In this document: positions 24,998 to 34,412 of the stretch, piece after piece
How positions within the stretch are numbered: position 1 is the stretch's first letter
Layout: each line of letters begins with the position of its first letter
Origin: Fluoribacter dumoffii NY 23
GTDB lineage: Bacteria; Pseudomonadota; Gammaproteobacteria; Legionellales; Legionellaceae
DNA length: 64,000 nucleotides
Assembly (NCBI RefSeq): GCF_000236165.1
Contig: NZ_CM001373.1
Location: forward strand, 113,866-177,865
Direction of reading: 5' to 3'
The notes under the pieces: model-generated
The model's database searches: none
Told to the model about the DNA's origin: nothing
What the model saw: the letters and a program-made list of their open reading frames with translations, nothing else
Made by a program: the position numbers and the translations under genes

Positions 24998-26716
24998 TTA
25001 TTGGTTGTATTCCAGTGACGTTTCCTGGAGCGGTTGCGATGAAGAGTTTTCATCTATTTTAGCAGACGGATTGTTCACGAGCCTAGGCCTTTGTTTGGTA
25101 GTAAACAAGCTGTTTGCTGTGAGTATAGTCGAAGGTTTTTGAGAAATTAAACGCTTGGCATCGGTCACTGTTGTTGTTTTCGGAGTGGTTAACTCATTTG
25201 CTGAAGGTAAAACTCTGGTTTGAGACTCGGGAGGGAGCTCAATGATTTGGTTTGTTTCATGTAAACCCACTTTAGAATTTCCTTTTGCCAAGATTACCTC
25301 ATAAGATACATTATTTCGCTCAAGCCATCTTTCGAGGGCGGTAACAAAATTCCAAAAATCTTCTTTTTTACTTAAAGATAATAGAAATTCAGACATTTTT
25401 ATAGGCAACCCAAAACGATAGTTTAATAGCACCGGCAGAGTATATTTAACTGTAGCGGCAATTGCTGTAGGGGCTGTTGTTAATGTTTTTACCGGTTTTG
25501 CAGAATTCACAATCTTTAAAATATTCAGTAAATCATTGCGTAAGTCTGGCCAAAATTGCTTAATCACGGGATCATTGACTGCATTTTTGGGACTGTGAAA
25601 CATACTTGGGATAATGAACTTTGCTGTTTTTTTAAAAAAACCTGGGGGTGTTACCTTAACTTGCTCTAAATCACTGTCAAGGATGCGGGTGAGAAAACGT
25701 AGGACGGTTGATAAAGGAAGAAAGGGTTTTGCACCTGGAGGCGGTTTAAAATCAATGGGGATTCTTTTCATCAAACCTGCAAATACGACATCGATAGCAA
25801 ATCTTTTTGTCCGATCATAAATAACTAGGGGATCGAGAGGAATAGTATCTTTTGCGGAGCGGACTAACGGTAAGGACATGTGCGATGCAACATTGATGTG
25901 GGCTAAAAGTAATAAATGACGCAGTGTTCTGAGGTAGAGATATGGGGGTAGGCCTACAGTAGCTTCTAACGCCTGATCCATCAAATATGAAGTTCCAGTG
26001 TAGGCTAGACCCAAAGAGAGAATGGATTCGGATTTCATAGCCTTATGTCGTTCGCAACGTTCGGGGGTTGCCATACGAGTGATGTATTCACCATAAAAAT
26101 AGATCGCCAAGACCCAGGCAATTTCCTCTCCATAAGGGAGAGAATAACTAATTGCCAACAGCATGAGATCATTAAAAGCTAATTGTATGGGTTCACGTAA
26201 GGAGCCTTTAAATTTACGTTTAAAATTGCACTCCTCTTCCACGCATAAGGTAGTTGGAGGCTGAGTGAGATTATTTTTGTGCTCATTAAAAGCGGATGAG
26301 CCTAGTGCATCAAGAACCAATGTATGGGGAATTAATTTAGATGCCTGTCTGTAGGTAATTCCCCAGGTCACATAATTCATTAAAGTTAAGGTAGGTTGAA
26401 TCATATAGGAGGCCAACATTGCTGTTGGGTCTGCCGGGCGTAAATAATTCTGGATGGTGTTATTTGCATAATGTGCTGCAACAACAGGCAGGACATCATA
26501 AACAAGCATGTTTCCTGCACCTTTGACAATTTTCATCACTGGGGGGGTGACCACTGCAGGAATTGCTTCTCGTAAAGCTAAAAATTGTTCAACCACATAA
26601 AATGTTGAATTTGCTACATAGGCTACGGTTTGCGTGATTGGTACTTTATTCCAAATCCAGGTTGTCCCATTGCCAATTGATTTGGCTCCACCAACTACAG
26701 ACGTCCACCAGTTCAT
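24998..26716 (-). CDS. uncharacterised 572-aa protein with hydrophobic segments
   Basis: Not recognised. There is no cleavable signal; hydrophobic stretches lie near residues 180-215 (LMLLAISYSLPYGEEIAWVL) and 250-300, so membrane association is likely. Several PxP-rich connections (KPPPGAKPFLPLS) follow. The last 90 or so residues are low in hydrophobics and rich in Thr, Ser and Pro, ending SSSQPLQETSLEYNQ, a polar tail of the kind seen on some Dot/Icm substrates. It lies downstream of, and on the same strand as, the YiiX-like gene (gap 139 bases). Probably Legionella-specific; function unknown. Confidence 0.75.
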   Translation of the reverse strand: MNWWTSVVGGAKSIGNGTTWIWNKVPITQTVAYVANSTFYVVEQFLALREAIPAVVTPPVMKIVKGAGNMLVYDVLPVVAAHYANNTIQNYLRPADPTAMLASYMIQPTLTLMNYVTWGITYRQASKLIPHTLVLDALGSSAFNEHKNNLTQPPTTLCVEEECNFKRKFKGSLREPIQLAFNDLMLLAISYSLPYGEEIAWVLAIYFYGEYITRMATPERCERHKAMKSESILSLGLAYTGTSYLMDQALEATVGLPPYLYLRTLRHLLLLAHINVASHMSLPLVRSAKDTIPLDPLVIYDRTKRFAIDVVFAGLMKRIPIDFKPPPGAKPFLPLSTVLRFLTRILDSDLEQVKVTPPGFFKKTAKFIIPSMFHSPKNAVNDPVIKQFWPDLRNDLLNILKIVNSAKPVKTLTTAPTAIAATVKYTLPVLLNYRFGLPIKMSEFLLSLSKKEDFWNFVTALERWLERNNVSYEVILAKGNSKVGLHETNQIIELPPESQTRVLPSANELTTPKTTTVTDAKRLISQKPSTILTANSLFTTKQRPRLVNNPSAKIDENSSSQPLQETSLEYNQ

Positions 26717-26855
26717 AAGTTTGCTCTCCCTGCAACAACGAAATTTTATTGTATGAATAAAAAAATAGAAATGCCAGTCTTTTTCTCATGAAGCACAGGA
26801 TCATTACATGTTGCTGTGATTCTATTACAATAACTTTGTCTAAAGACAAAGTGGG

Positions 26856-27695
26856 TTATTCTTTAGCTTTCAGTTCAACAATTCCAATATCATCGCTGAT
26901 GAATTGTTTATTCCACGGTAAATCACGATAAGTTTGCCCTTTGTTGATCGGTAAAATAGGATATTTGATTACATCAAAAAAAGGTGAAAGATCAAAGTCG
27001 CTAGGAGTATAAAGACGAGGATTTCGGTGAATGAGTGAATAACCTTTTTTGTCCTTTTTGATCAGAGGTAAGATAGGATAATTTACTGATTGAAATACAT
27101 GTGCAATCATTGAGGAGCATATATCCTCAGTGGGTTGCAACATATTATGCTGGAATAATGAGGAACGCCATCGACGCGGAAAAAAACTCCAGGGAAAAAT
27201 AAAACGCGCCAGATCAAAAAGATGCCTTAAACTGTAATTTTTGCCAATTTTATGAATGGCGGCGGCAATCACTTTTTCCTTATCTTCGGCAAGAAGGGCA
27301 GAGGGTCTTAAAATGCGGATGTGGTCATTTTGGTATTCATCTACTGTGGATACTCTAGTCCCTTCCCCCAGCATGCTTTCTATGATGAGCTGGTCTGATG
27401 GCAAATAAGTGTTATTTTGTTGAATTAAATCCCGGAGTGAGGGATCGGTAATTTCTTCAAAACGTCCGATGTATAATGCCGCATGGGTCCAGGTACTTTC
27501 AGATATAAGACGAATAATATTTCCCATACGCGTATGACTTTCAACTAAAAGCACATCTCCGGGTTTTATTTCGTGAGTCATTTGCTTGAAATCGTAGAGA
27601 TATGCTCTTTTAGCGACGTTGTCTTCTTTGGCTAAAAATTGATAAAATTTGAGTAAAATGAAGTTAGCAAAAGTTTTTTTACTGCGCTCTCTCAT
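26856..27695 (-). CDS. YiiX/YebB-like permuted NlpC/P60 family protein
   Basis: 279 residues. The segment KPGDVLLVESHTRMGNIIRL followed by STWTHAALYIG matches the YiiX-like group of permuted papain-fold hydrolases: the histidine of THAALYIG and the later cysteine of DICSSMIAHVF would form the catalytic pair. Members act as amidases, peptidases or lipid acyl hydrolases, and the substrate here is unknown. A basic, aromatic N-terminus (MRERSKKTFANFILLKFYQF) could touch membranes, but no signal peptide is clear. It may be co-transcribed with the 572-aa gene downstream. Confidence 0.82.
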   Translation of the reverse strand: MRERSKKTFANFILLKFYQFLAKEDNVAKRAYLYDFKQMTHEIKPGDVLLVESHTRMGNIIRLISESTWTHAALYIGRFEEITDPSLRDLIQQNNTYLPSDQLIIESMLGEGTRVSTVDEYQNDHIRILRPSALLAEDKEKVIAAAIHKIGKNYSLRHLFDLARFIFPWSFFPRRWRSSLFQHNMLQPTEDICSSMIAHVFQSVNYPILPLIKKDKKGYSLIHRNPRLYTPSDFDLSPFFDVIKYPILPINKGQTYRDLPWNKQFISDDIGIVELKAKE

Positions 27696-27740
27696 ACCTG
27701 TTGTCCCTAACCAACGTTCTTTATTTCGTCCTGTTATGCA

Positions 27741-28373
27741 TCATAAATTTTTTGATTTATATTCACAAAGATCTTGAATTATACACGTTTTGCAGTGAGG
27801 GTTTCGCGCCGTGCATACATATCGTCCATGTAAAACCAGCCAATGATGCGCATCTTTTAAAAATTCTGATTCTATATTTTTTATGAGGAGTTTTTCTACC
27901 TCGAAAGGATTTTTTCCTTTAGCAAGGCCTGTGCGGTTCGCTACCCTGAATATGTGGGTATCTACAGCTACCGTGGATTCACCAAAAGCTGTATTGAGGA
28001 TCACGTTAGCAGTTTTACGGCCCACTCCGGGCAAAGATTCCAGTTTATCGCGTTGGGCGGGTACTCTTCCTTCATAATTTTTAACCAGCAATTCACAAGT
28101 TTTAATAATATTTTGCGCCTTGCTGTTATAAAGACCTATGGATTTAATATATTCTTTTAATTGTTCGAGCCCTAAATCAAGAATGCCCTGAGGGGTGTTT
28201 GCCACAGGAAATAATTTGGCGGTAGCTTTATTTACCCCAACATCAGTTGCCTGCGCCGAAAGAATGACGGCAATTAACAACTCAAAAGCGGAATGATAAA
28301 TTAATTCAGTTGTGGGATGAGGGTTGTGCTCACGAAACCGTACAAAAATTTCTCGACGTTTTTGTTTATTCAT
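27741..28373 (-). CDS. nth: endonuclease III
   Basis: 210 residues, standard length. The helix-hairpin-helix [13 protein letters not shown] supplies the catalytic lysine, [14 protein letters not shown] supplies the catalytic aspartate, and the C-terminal 4Fe-4S cluster ligands are C-x6-C-x2-C-x5-C ([17 protein letters not shown]). It is a DNA glycosylase/AP lyase for oxidised pyrimidines. Its ATG overlaps the end of the RnfB-like gene by eight bases; the rnfB-nth linkage echoes the E. coli rsx-nth operon. Confidence 0.97.
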   Translation of the reverse strand: MNKQKRREIFVRFREHNPHPTTELIYHSAFELLIAVILSAQATDVGVNKATAKLFPVANTPQGILDLGLEQLKEYIKSIGLYNSKAQNIIKTCELLVKNYEGRVPAQRDKLESLPGVGRKTANVILNTAFGESTVAVDTHIFRVANRTGLAKGKNPFEVEKLLIKNIESEFLKDAHHWLVLHGRYVCTARNPHCKTCIIQDLCEYKSKNL

Positions 28374-28974
28374 GTTTTTTTGCTTTTACACGCGCCAATG
28401 CTTGTTGAATGTAATCTTGCTTGGCCTTGATATCATGCAGTTTATCATTTTTCAAAGCAAGCTGGCGTTTTGCTCTGTAGGCATGTTGTTTTTCATGCTC
28501 TTCACGCAATAATCGCGTTTGTTTTGCATGGAAGCGTTGCCGAGCCAGGTCTTTATCATAGGTTGTATCCGGCAAATCAACCATTTCAATACAATCTACT
28601 GGACAGGGGGCAACACATAAACCGCAACCAGTGCACTCATGGCTAATTACTGCATGCATCAATTTACCACTGCCAATAATTGCATCAACTGGACATGCTT
28701 TGATGCATTTGGTGCATCCAATACACTCTGCTTCACGAATGACCGCAACGGCAGGCGCCCGAGTATTTGTCTGTGCTTCTGTCAAATAAGGAGTGGGATC
28801 AATATTCAGCAAAGCACCTAAAGCTTTAACGGTAGCAACTCCTCCAGGAGGGCATTTGTTGATTGCGGTTATTCCCTGAGCCAGGGCTTCGGCATAGGGT
28901 AAACATCCGGAAAAATCACATTCGCCGCATTGAGTTTGCGGCAAAAGTGCATCTATATCTTTAACTGAGGCCAT
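28366..28974 (-). CDS. RnfB-like iron-sulfur protein without membrane anchor
   Basis: 202 residues from ATG 28974 ([15 protein letters not shown]), overlapping the metG stop by 14 bases; a TTG further upstream lies within metG. An N-terminal 4Fe-4S motif CGECDFSGC plus CPPGG is followed by two ferredoxin clusters ([24 protein letters not shown]) and a basic helical tail. RsxB/RnfB normally has an N-terminal membrane helix, which is absent here, and none of the other rnf/rsx genes is adjacent. It is therefore a stand-alone soluble electron carrier, perhaps serving Nth or another Fe-S protein; the partner is unknown. Confidence 0.88.
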   Translation of the reverse strand: MASVKDIDALLPQTQCGECDFSGCLPYAEALAQGITAINKCPPGGVATVKALGALLNIDPTPYLTEAQTNTRAPAVAVIREAECIGCTKCIKACPVDAIIGSGKLMHAVISHECTGCGLCVAPCPVDCIEMVDLPDTTYDKDLARQRFHAKQTRLLREEHEKQHAYRAKRQLALKNDKLHDIKAKQDYIQQALARVKAKKHE

Positions 28975-30622
28975 TGGACACCTGTTTGGATTGCTCCAGC
29001 ATGGCTTGTATTTTTTCTTTTTCAACGCGCATCATTAGAGGCTGGAACGTATTGAGATTATGGTTTAATAAAGGGTGATCTATGGATTCCCAGGTCAGTG
29101 CAGTGCAATTCAAAAAGTCTTCTGCGGCTTTTGCCATCATCGGTAATACCGGTTTTAGGAAAGTCATCAAGATGCGGAATAAATTGATTCCCATAGTGCA
29201 AATGGCTTGTACTGCGGGCAAATGTTCTTCTTCTTTGGCTAAAACCCAGGGTTTATTGGTATCGATATACTGGTTCACTTTATCGGCACAATCCATAATG
29301 TGGCGAACAGCACGTGCGTAATCACGAGAAATGTATGCCTCCATGATTTGGGGACGCATTTCAAGCAGTTCTGCATACAGTTGAGGGGCGCTTAAATGAT
29401 CACTGAGTCGATTTTCAAAGCGTTTATTAATGAAACCCGCGCAGCGGCTGGCAATGTTAACTACTTTCCCCACAAGATCTGCATTAATTCGATTCATAAA
29501 ATCATCAAAATTCAAATCCAAATCATCCACGCGGCCATTGAGCTTGGCAGCAAAATAATAGCGCAGGTATTCCGGGTGTAAATGATGCAGATAGGTACGG
29601 GCCTCGAGGAAAGTTCCCCGTGATTTTGACATTTTTTGTCCATCAACGGTCAAAAATCCATGGGTGTAAACTGCTGTTGGCATCCTATGGCCGCTGGCAG
29701 CGAGCATGGCCGGCCAGAATAATGCATGAAAGTATACAATGTCCTTACCCACGAAATGATACAGTTCTGTAGTAGAATCTTTATTCCAAAATTCAGCAAA
29801 GGAGACATCGTGTTCATCACAGTATTTTTTAAAACTGGCCATGTATCCGATGGGGGCATCAAGCCAAACATAGAAGTATTTGTCTGTGGTTCCGGGAATA
29901 GGAAACCCAAAATAGGGTGCATCACGGGAAATATCCCATTGTTTTAATCCTGCGGCGAACCATTCATCCAGTTTATTGGCTACTTCAGCTTGCAGATGAC
30001 CACTCCGGGTCCATTCTTTCAGCAGATCCTCATAACGAGGTAAATCAAAAAAGTAATGCTCTGAGTCTTTTTCTATAGGTTTGGCACCTGAAATGGCAGA
30101 AACCGCATCAATAAGATCAGTGGGTGAGTAGGTGGCGCCACAGACCTCACAGTTATCCCCATATTGATCGGGAGCACCACACTTGGGACAAGTACCTTTG
30201 ACATAGCGATCGGGTAAAAACATTTGTTTTACTGGATCATAAGCTTGACGGATTGTTCTTTTAATTATCGACCCATTTGCTTGTAATGCCTCATAAATAG
30301 CCGAAGCCAAGGCCTGGTTTTCTGGGGAGTGGGTAGTATGATAACAGTCATAATCAATCGCAAAAGCTTTGAAATCGTGCTCGTGGCTGTGTTTTATTTC
30401 AGCGGTCAAAGCTTCCGGGGTAATTCCCATCTGCTCTGCTTTTAACATAATTGGCGTACCATGTGCATCATCCCCACAAATACTGATGCAATTAATGCCA
30501 GCCATTTTATGGGTACGTACCCAAATGTCCGTTTGAATATGCTCGACTAAATGTCCAAGATGTAAATGACCATTTGCATAAGGTAAGGCGCTGGTCACCA
30601 GCATTTTACGTTGTTTTGCCAT
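28961..30622 (-). CDS. metG: methionyl-tRNA synthetase, short form
   Basis: 553 residues. The class I HIGH motif is [12 protein letters not shown], the KMSKS loop is [11 protein letters not shown], and the zinc knuckle has four cysteines ([18 protein letters not shown]). It ends soon after the anticodon-binding helical domain and lacks the C-terminal EMAP-II-like tRNA-binding domain found in the longer E. coli enzyme. It is probably transcribed with the RnfB-like gene and nth. Confidence 0.96.
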   Translation of the reverse strand: MAKQRKMLVTSALPYANGHLHLGHLVEHIQTDIWVRTHKMAGINCISICGDDAHGTPIMLKAEQMGITPEALTAEIKHSHEHDFKAFAIDYDCYHTTHSPENQALASAIYEALQANGSIIKRTIRQAYDPVKQMFLPDRYVKGTCPKCGAPDQYGDNCEVCGATYSPTDLIDAVSAISGAKPIEKDSEHYFFDLPRYEDLLKEWTRSGHLQAEVANKLDEWFAAGLKQWDISRDAPYFGFPIPGTTDKYFYVWLDAPIGYMASFKKYCDEHDVSFAEFWNKDSTTELYHFVGKDIVYFHALFWPAMLAASGHRMPTAVYTHGFLTVDGQKMSKSRGTFLEARTYLHHLHPEYLRYYFAAKLNGRVDDLDLNFDDFMNRINADLVGKVVNIASRCAGFINKRFENRLSDHLSAPQLYAELLEMRPQIMEAYISRDYARAVRHIMDCADKVNQYIDTNKPWVLAKEEEHLPAVQAICTMGINLFRILMTFLKPVLPMMAKAAEDFLNCTALTWESIDHPLLNHNLNTFQPLMMRVEKEKIQAMLEQSKQVSNGLS

Positions 30623-30766
30623 TAGTTAAATACCTGCTTGTAAAAAATGACTGATTATAACGCATGTAAGCGGTAAATGCTGTAGCTTCCTCATTTATTC
30701 CACATTATTGTGAAGAGTGGATTTTAAGAAACTTAATGCTAATTAAGTTAAAGAAAAAATTCGCGC

Positions 30767-30794
30767 AAATAAAAACGCGGCCTTGGCCGCGTTT
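30767..30794 (-). terminator. intrinsic terminator after the Ala-rich protein gene
   Basis: Perfect 10-bp GC-rich arms (AAACGCGGCC 30773-30782, GGCCGCGTTT 30785-30794) with a two-base loop. On the minus strand the stem runs into a T-rich tract (complement of 30767-30775), so it ends transcription of the gene at 30821-31582. Confidence 0.8.
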
Positions 30795-30820
30795 AATGGG
30801 TACTTTTGAGAAGTTTATTA

Positions 30821-31582
30821 TTAGTTGTTACCAAACTTAAACTCTTGGGGAGCGTCTTGTTGTGGAGCATCTGTTGTTGGAACAAATGTCTGAGTAACAG
30901 GTTGTCTTGGAACTGGACTGCTGTAGTTAGTTGGTGCAGTAGCAGTATGAGGGAATTGCAGAACCTGAGGGGCATCTGTGGTTTGTAATTTGCTTGATGC
31001 GTAAGGATTTCCACCTTTCAGTTCAGGCTCAGCATCAGTTTGAGTTTTGGTTGGTGCCTTGCTTGCAGGGATAGAAGATGCCATTTTGCTTTTCAGACCT
31101 TTACAGCAGTCAGCAATCCAAGAAACAAAATTACCGACAGCAGCACCAGTATAGATTACAGCAGAGGTAGCAGCAGCAGCTAATCCAGCAGCAAGACCGA
31201 TTTGTGCAAGAGCATTAGCACCAGCAACTGCAGCAATAGACAGACCATAGACAGAGAAAGTAGCAACCGCAGTTAAAGCAGCAGGCCACAAGAATAAAGT
31301 AAGAGCAGCAGCACCAGCAACAGCTAAAGAAGCCCAAAATGCAGTGGCAATAGCTTGTTTGTGGTTAGCTAAAAAGTTTGCAGCTGAACGACTAACAGTC
31401 TTGATACCCTCAGCAAGCAAACCGATTAAACCGGGTTTGTTCTCCATTTTTGGGCGAGAGTATTGTCTACCGAATTCATTGTGTGTAGTAATTTGTGTAT
31501 GGCCTAACACTGCATTAGCGATACCGCTGAAAGCATTGGCGGGTGCGTAAAAAACTTTTTTTGCAATATCTTTAAAACTCAT
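30821..31582 (-). CDS. Ala-rich membrane protein with Pro/Gln/Thr-rich tail, unknown
   Basis: 253 residues from ATG 31582 (MSFKDIAKKV), preceded by GGAG seven bases away; an ATG four codons upstream has no such site. The central part (about 70-155) is strongly hydrophobic and alanine-rich, enough for three or four membrane helices, and contains a CCKG pair near its end. The last 95 residues are polar, rich in Pro, Thr and Gln (QPVTQTFVPTTDAPQQDAPQ) and end EFKFGNN. No family is recognised; such hydrophobic-core proteins with disordered tails are common among Legionella-specific and effector-like genes. Confidence 0.75.
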   Translation of the reverse strand: MSFKDIAKKVFYAPANAFSGIANAVLGHTQITTHNEFGRQYSRPKMENKPGLIGLLAEGIKTVSRSAANFLANHKQAIATAFWASLAVAGAAALTLFLWPAALTAVATFSVYGLSIAAVAGANALAQIGLAAGLAAAATSAVIYTGAAVGNFVSWIADCCKGLKSKMASSIPASKAPTKTQTDAEPELKGGNPYASSKLQTTDAPQVLQFPHTATAPTNYSSPVPRQPVTQTFVPTTDAPQQDAPQEFKFGNN

Positions 31583-31812
31583 AGTTTTCTCCAAGGTTAT
31601 AAATCAGGGCGGATGATAGCAATGTTTTTGCTACATGTGAATCAAAAATGGTCAATTTGTTGTAACAAAAGTGTAAATTTATTTGATTTTTTAGTTTATT
31701 TAGTTTCATTCATGAACAATAAATTTGTTTATTGTGCTCATTGTATATTTTTCAGGCAAATATGTTTTCGACATGTTTCTCTTTTAATTAGATTCTTCTT
31801 AATATGTATCGT

Positions 31813-32499
31813 TTATTTGCGAGTTGAAGGGTAATATAAAGTAGGATCGGCAACCCCGGCTTCCTTAAAACCACGCCGTCTAAAAGTGCAGCTGTCACAT
31901 TCACCACATGCTGCACCCGCCTCATTTGCCTGATAACAAGAAACGGTCAAGCTGTAGTCTACGCCCAGACTTACTCCTAACTGGATGGTTTGTGCTTTGC
32001 TTAAGTGCTGTAGGGGGGCATGAATGGAGAAGCGATTGCCCATTACCCCGGCTTTAGTAGCCAGATTGGCTAACTTTTGAAATGCTTCAATAAACTCCGG
32101 GCGGCAATCCGGGTAATGAGAATAATCGATTGAACTTGCACCAATAAAAATGTCTCTTGCGCCTATTGATTCTGCAAGACCTAAAGCCATCGCCAAGAAA
32201 ATGGTATTACGGGCAGGGACATAGGTCACCGGGATCTCGGTGCTTCCCTCAAAGGCGGGGACTTCTATAGTTGAATCAGTCAGGGCAGAATTCTGGAATA
32301 ATTCTGTATCCAAAGTGGCGATATGATGTTTTACCACATTATAATGTTTGGCAATTCGTTGGGCGGCATTTAATTCAAAAGAATGTCTTTGCCCGTAGGA
32401 AAAGCTGAGCGCATAGCAGGAAAAACCTTTTGCAGCCGCGAAAGCCAAGCAAGTTGTCGAATCCAGGCCACCAGAGAGTAAAACTACCGCTTTTTTCAT
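31813..32499 (-). CDS. queC: 7-cyano-7-deazaguanine (preQ0) synthase
   Basis: 228 residues. The ATP-pyrophosphatase P-loop is [15 protein letters not shown], the substrate region has [15 protein letters not shown], and the zinc site is [14 protein letters not shown] with the earlier cysteine [13 protein letters not shown]. It converts 7-carboxy-7-deazaguanine to preQ0 in queuosine synthesis. The PTPS-family gene at 11.7 kb is probably not the QueD partner because its active-site motif differs. Confidence 0.97.
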   Translation of the reverse strand: MKKAVVLLSGGLDSTTCLAFAAAKGFSCYALSFSYGQRHSFELNAAQRIAKHYNVVKHHIATLDTELFQNSALTDSTIEVPAFEGSTEIPVTYVPARNTIFLAMALGLAESIGARDIFIGASSIDYSHYPDCRPEFIEAFQKLANLATKAGVMGNRFSIHAPLQHLSKAQTIQLGVSLGVDYSLTVSCYQANEAGAACGECDSCTFRRRGFKEAGVADPTLYYPSTRK

Positions 32500-32641
32500 G
32501 ATATAAATTCCCAGGAATAATTGTGCCTATTTTGTAACTTTTCAATGAGTCCCGCAAATTAAATTTCTAAATCCCATTATCTTCTGACAGGATTGAAAAC
32601 CTTGATCTGCAGGATTGCACGCCAGCTATTGCAAACAGGTT

Positions 32642-32684
32642 GGGGCTTTTTGCCCCGGCTGCTAAAAAAGTTACCTTTTTTTAG
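32642..32684 (+). promoter_or_regulatory. two hairpins in the leader upstream of manC
   Basis: GGGGC-TTTTT-GCCCC (32642-32656) is followed by a second stem with A/T-rich arms (CTAAAAAAG 32662-32670, CTTTTTTTAG 32675-32684) around a TTAC loop. They stand 50-90 bases before the manC ATG. They could be a leader attenuator or the 3' end of a short RNA from the queC-manC divergent region. Structure seen; role inferred. Confidence 0.4.
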
Positions 32685-32733
32685 GCTAAAAATGCTGATA
32701 GAATGCGCAAATTATGCCATAACATGGAACTTT

Positions 32734-34158
32734 ATGACGACTACTCTTTATCCTGTTATCCTCGCTGGAGGTTCTGGAACTCGTTTATGGCCGTTATCCC
32801 GAAAAAATTATCCCAAACAATTTTTGGCCTTAAATGGTGAGCTTTCCCTTTTGCAACAAACCGTAAAACGAGCACAGACTCTGGTAAGCACCCATCCCCT
32901 TATTGTGAGTAATGATGCCCATTATTTCCTTTGTCAGGATCAATTAAAGCATCTAACTCATTCGATGACTTATCTGCTTGAGCCTTGTGCCCGCAATACA
33001 GCCCCGGCAATTGCCTGCGCCGCGCATTATTTATCCCAAATAGCAGGTCCTGATGCAATCATGTTGGTTCTTCCATCAGATCATTGGATTGCAGATGATA
33101 AAGCATGGAAAGAAGCTATGTTGACTGGAGCGCAATTTGCGGCAGCCCATCAGGCGTTAGTCACTTTTGGAATTGAGCCGGATAGTCCTAAAACCGGGTA
33201 TGGTTATATAGAGGCAGGTTCACCCTTGACAGACAAAGTGCGACAGGTTTTAAGTTTCAGGGAAAAACCCGCACTTACCTTGGCGAAAGAATTTATTACC
33301 AGCGGAAATTATTATTGGAATAGCGGCATGTTTGTGTGTCGAGCCGGGGTTTATCTCCAGGAGTTGGCTGAATATCAACCTGATATTTATCATTTTAGTC
33401 AGCAAGCTGTGCTAAAGGCCCAGCATCATCATGATTTTTTACGGCTTGATTTAGAATGTTTTTCGCGCTGTGAGGCCGAATCTATTGATTATGCGATTAT
33501 GGAAAAAACAAATAAGGCTGCAGTAATCCCCGTTTCGATGCAATGGAGCGATTTAGGGTGTTGGTCTGCAGTAGCTGATGCCAATACACCCGATCAAGAC
33601 GGAAATACGATGATGGGTAAAGTAATTGCTCAGCAAAGTAATAACTGCCTGATTCACAGTACAGATATCCTGGTTACCGCTATTGGAGTTCAGGATCAAA
33701 TTATTGTGGCCACCCAGGATGCTGTTTTAGTTGCCGACAAGCAGTATTCGCAGCAAGTTAAGGATTTGGTTAACTCTCTAAGTAAAGAACACCATCAAGT
33801 AACCCAGGATCATCAACGGGTGTCTCGGCCGTGGGGATATTATGAAATTTTAGCCGAGGGTGCTTCATTTAAAGTCAAGCGGCTGATGGTGAAACCAGGA
33901 GCTCGTTTATCCTTGCAGATGCATCAGCACCGTGCTGAGCATTGGGTGGTTGTTTCCGGAAAAGCAGAAGTAATTAATGATACTCAGACCATTTATTTAT
34001 CGGTTAATCAATCCACTTATATAGCGCAAAATACACTTCACCGCTTAAGTAACCCCGGAAATGAACCTCTTTATGTGATAGAGGTGCAAAGTGGTTCTTA
34101 TTTGGGAGAAGATGATATCAAGCGTTTTGATGATATTTATGCACGCGAACTTTCCTAA
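32734..34158 (+). CDS. manC: mannose-1-phosphate guanylyltransferase / mannose-6-phosphate isomerase
   Basis: 474 residues from ATG 32734 (MTTTLYPVILAGG); the frame is open 47 codons upstream but that stretch spans two hairpins and looks noncoding. The nucleotidyltransferase signature GGSGTRLWPLSRKNYPKQFL and the FREKP motif are present, and the C-terminal cupin domain (RPWGYYEIL, MHQHRAEHW) is the isomerase half, as in ManC/AlgA/XanB. It makes GDP-mannose for surface polysaccharide. It stands alone, diverging from queC. Confidence 0.95.
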   Translation: MTTTLYPVILAGGSGTRLWPLSRKNYPKQFLALNGELSLLQQTVKRAQTLVSTHPLIVSNDAHYFLCQDQLKHLTHSMTYLLEPCARNTAPAIACAAHYLSQIAGPDAIMLVLPSDHWIADDKAWKEAMLTGAQFAAAHQALVTFGIEPDSPKTGYGYIEAGSPLTDKVRQVLSFREKPALTLAKEFITSGNYYWNSGMFVCRAGVYLQELAEYQPDIYHFSQQAVLKAQHHHDFLRLDLECFSRCEAESIDYAIMEKTNKAAVIPVSMQWSDLGCWSAVADANTPDQDGNTMMGKVIAQQSNNCLIHSTDILVTAIGVQDQIIVATQDAVLVADKQYSQQVKDLVNSLSKEHHQVTQDHQRVSRPWGYYEILAEGASFKVKRLMVKPGARLSLQMHQHRAEHWVVVSGKAEVINDTQTIYLSVNQSTYIAQNTLHRLSNPGNEPLYVIEVQSGSYLGEDDIKRFDDIYARELS

Positions 34159-34412
34159 AATCAATTACTGTCGGGTCATAATGGAAAAAGGATGTATCTT
34201 TTATCATAGGGTTTTATGGCGATGACTCGGCTTTCAGTTAATTACCTATCAAATAACTTTATTATACGAAAATTTTAGTTTCAATTGTGTAAATCAATGT
34301 ATGCACATCTTGTTTTTAAAATTAGTGCTATGTTATAAAAAAGAACATCTTATTTTTTTACTGTGATTAAAATGAATTAGTCGCCAGAATTCATGAACAC
34401 AGAGGTGGCATT

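Noticed and set aside
32593..32733. 47-codon N-terminal extension of ManC
   Set aside because: Covers two hairpins and is unlike the family; the ATG at 32734 starts exactly at the conserved domain.
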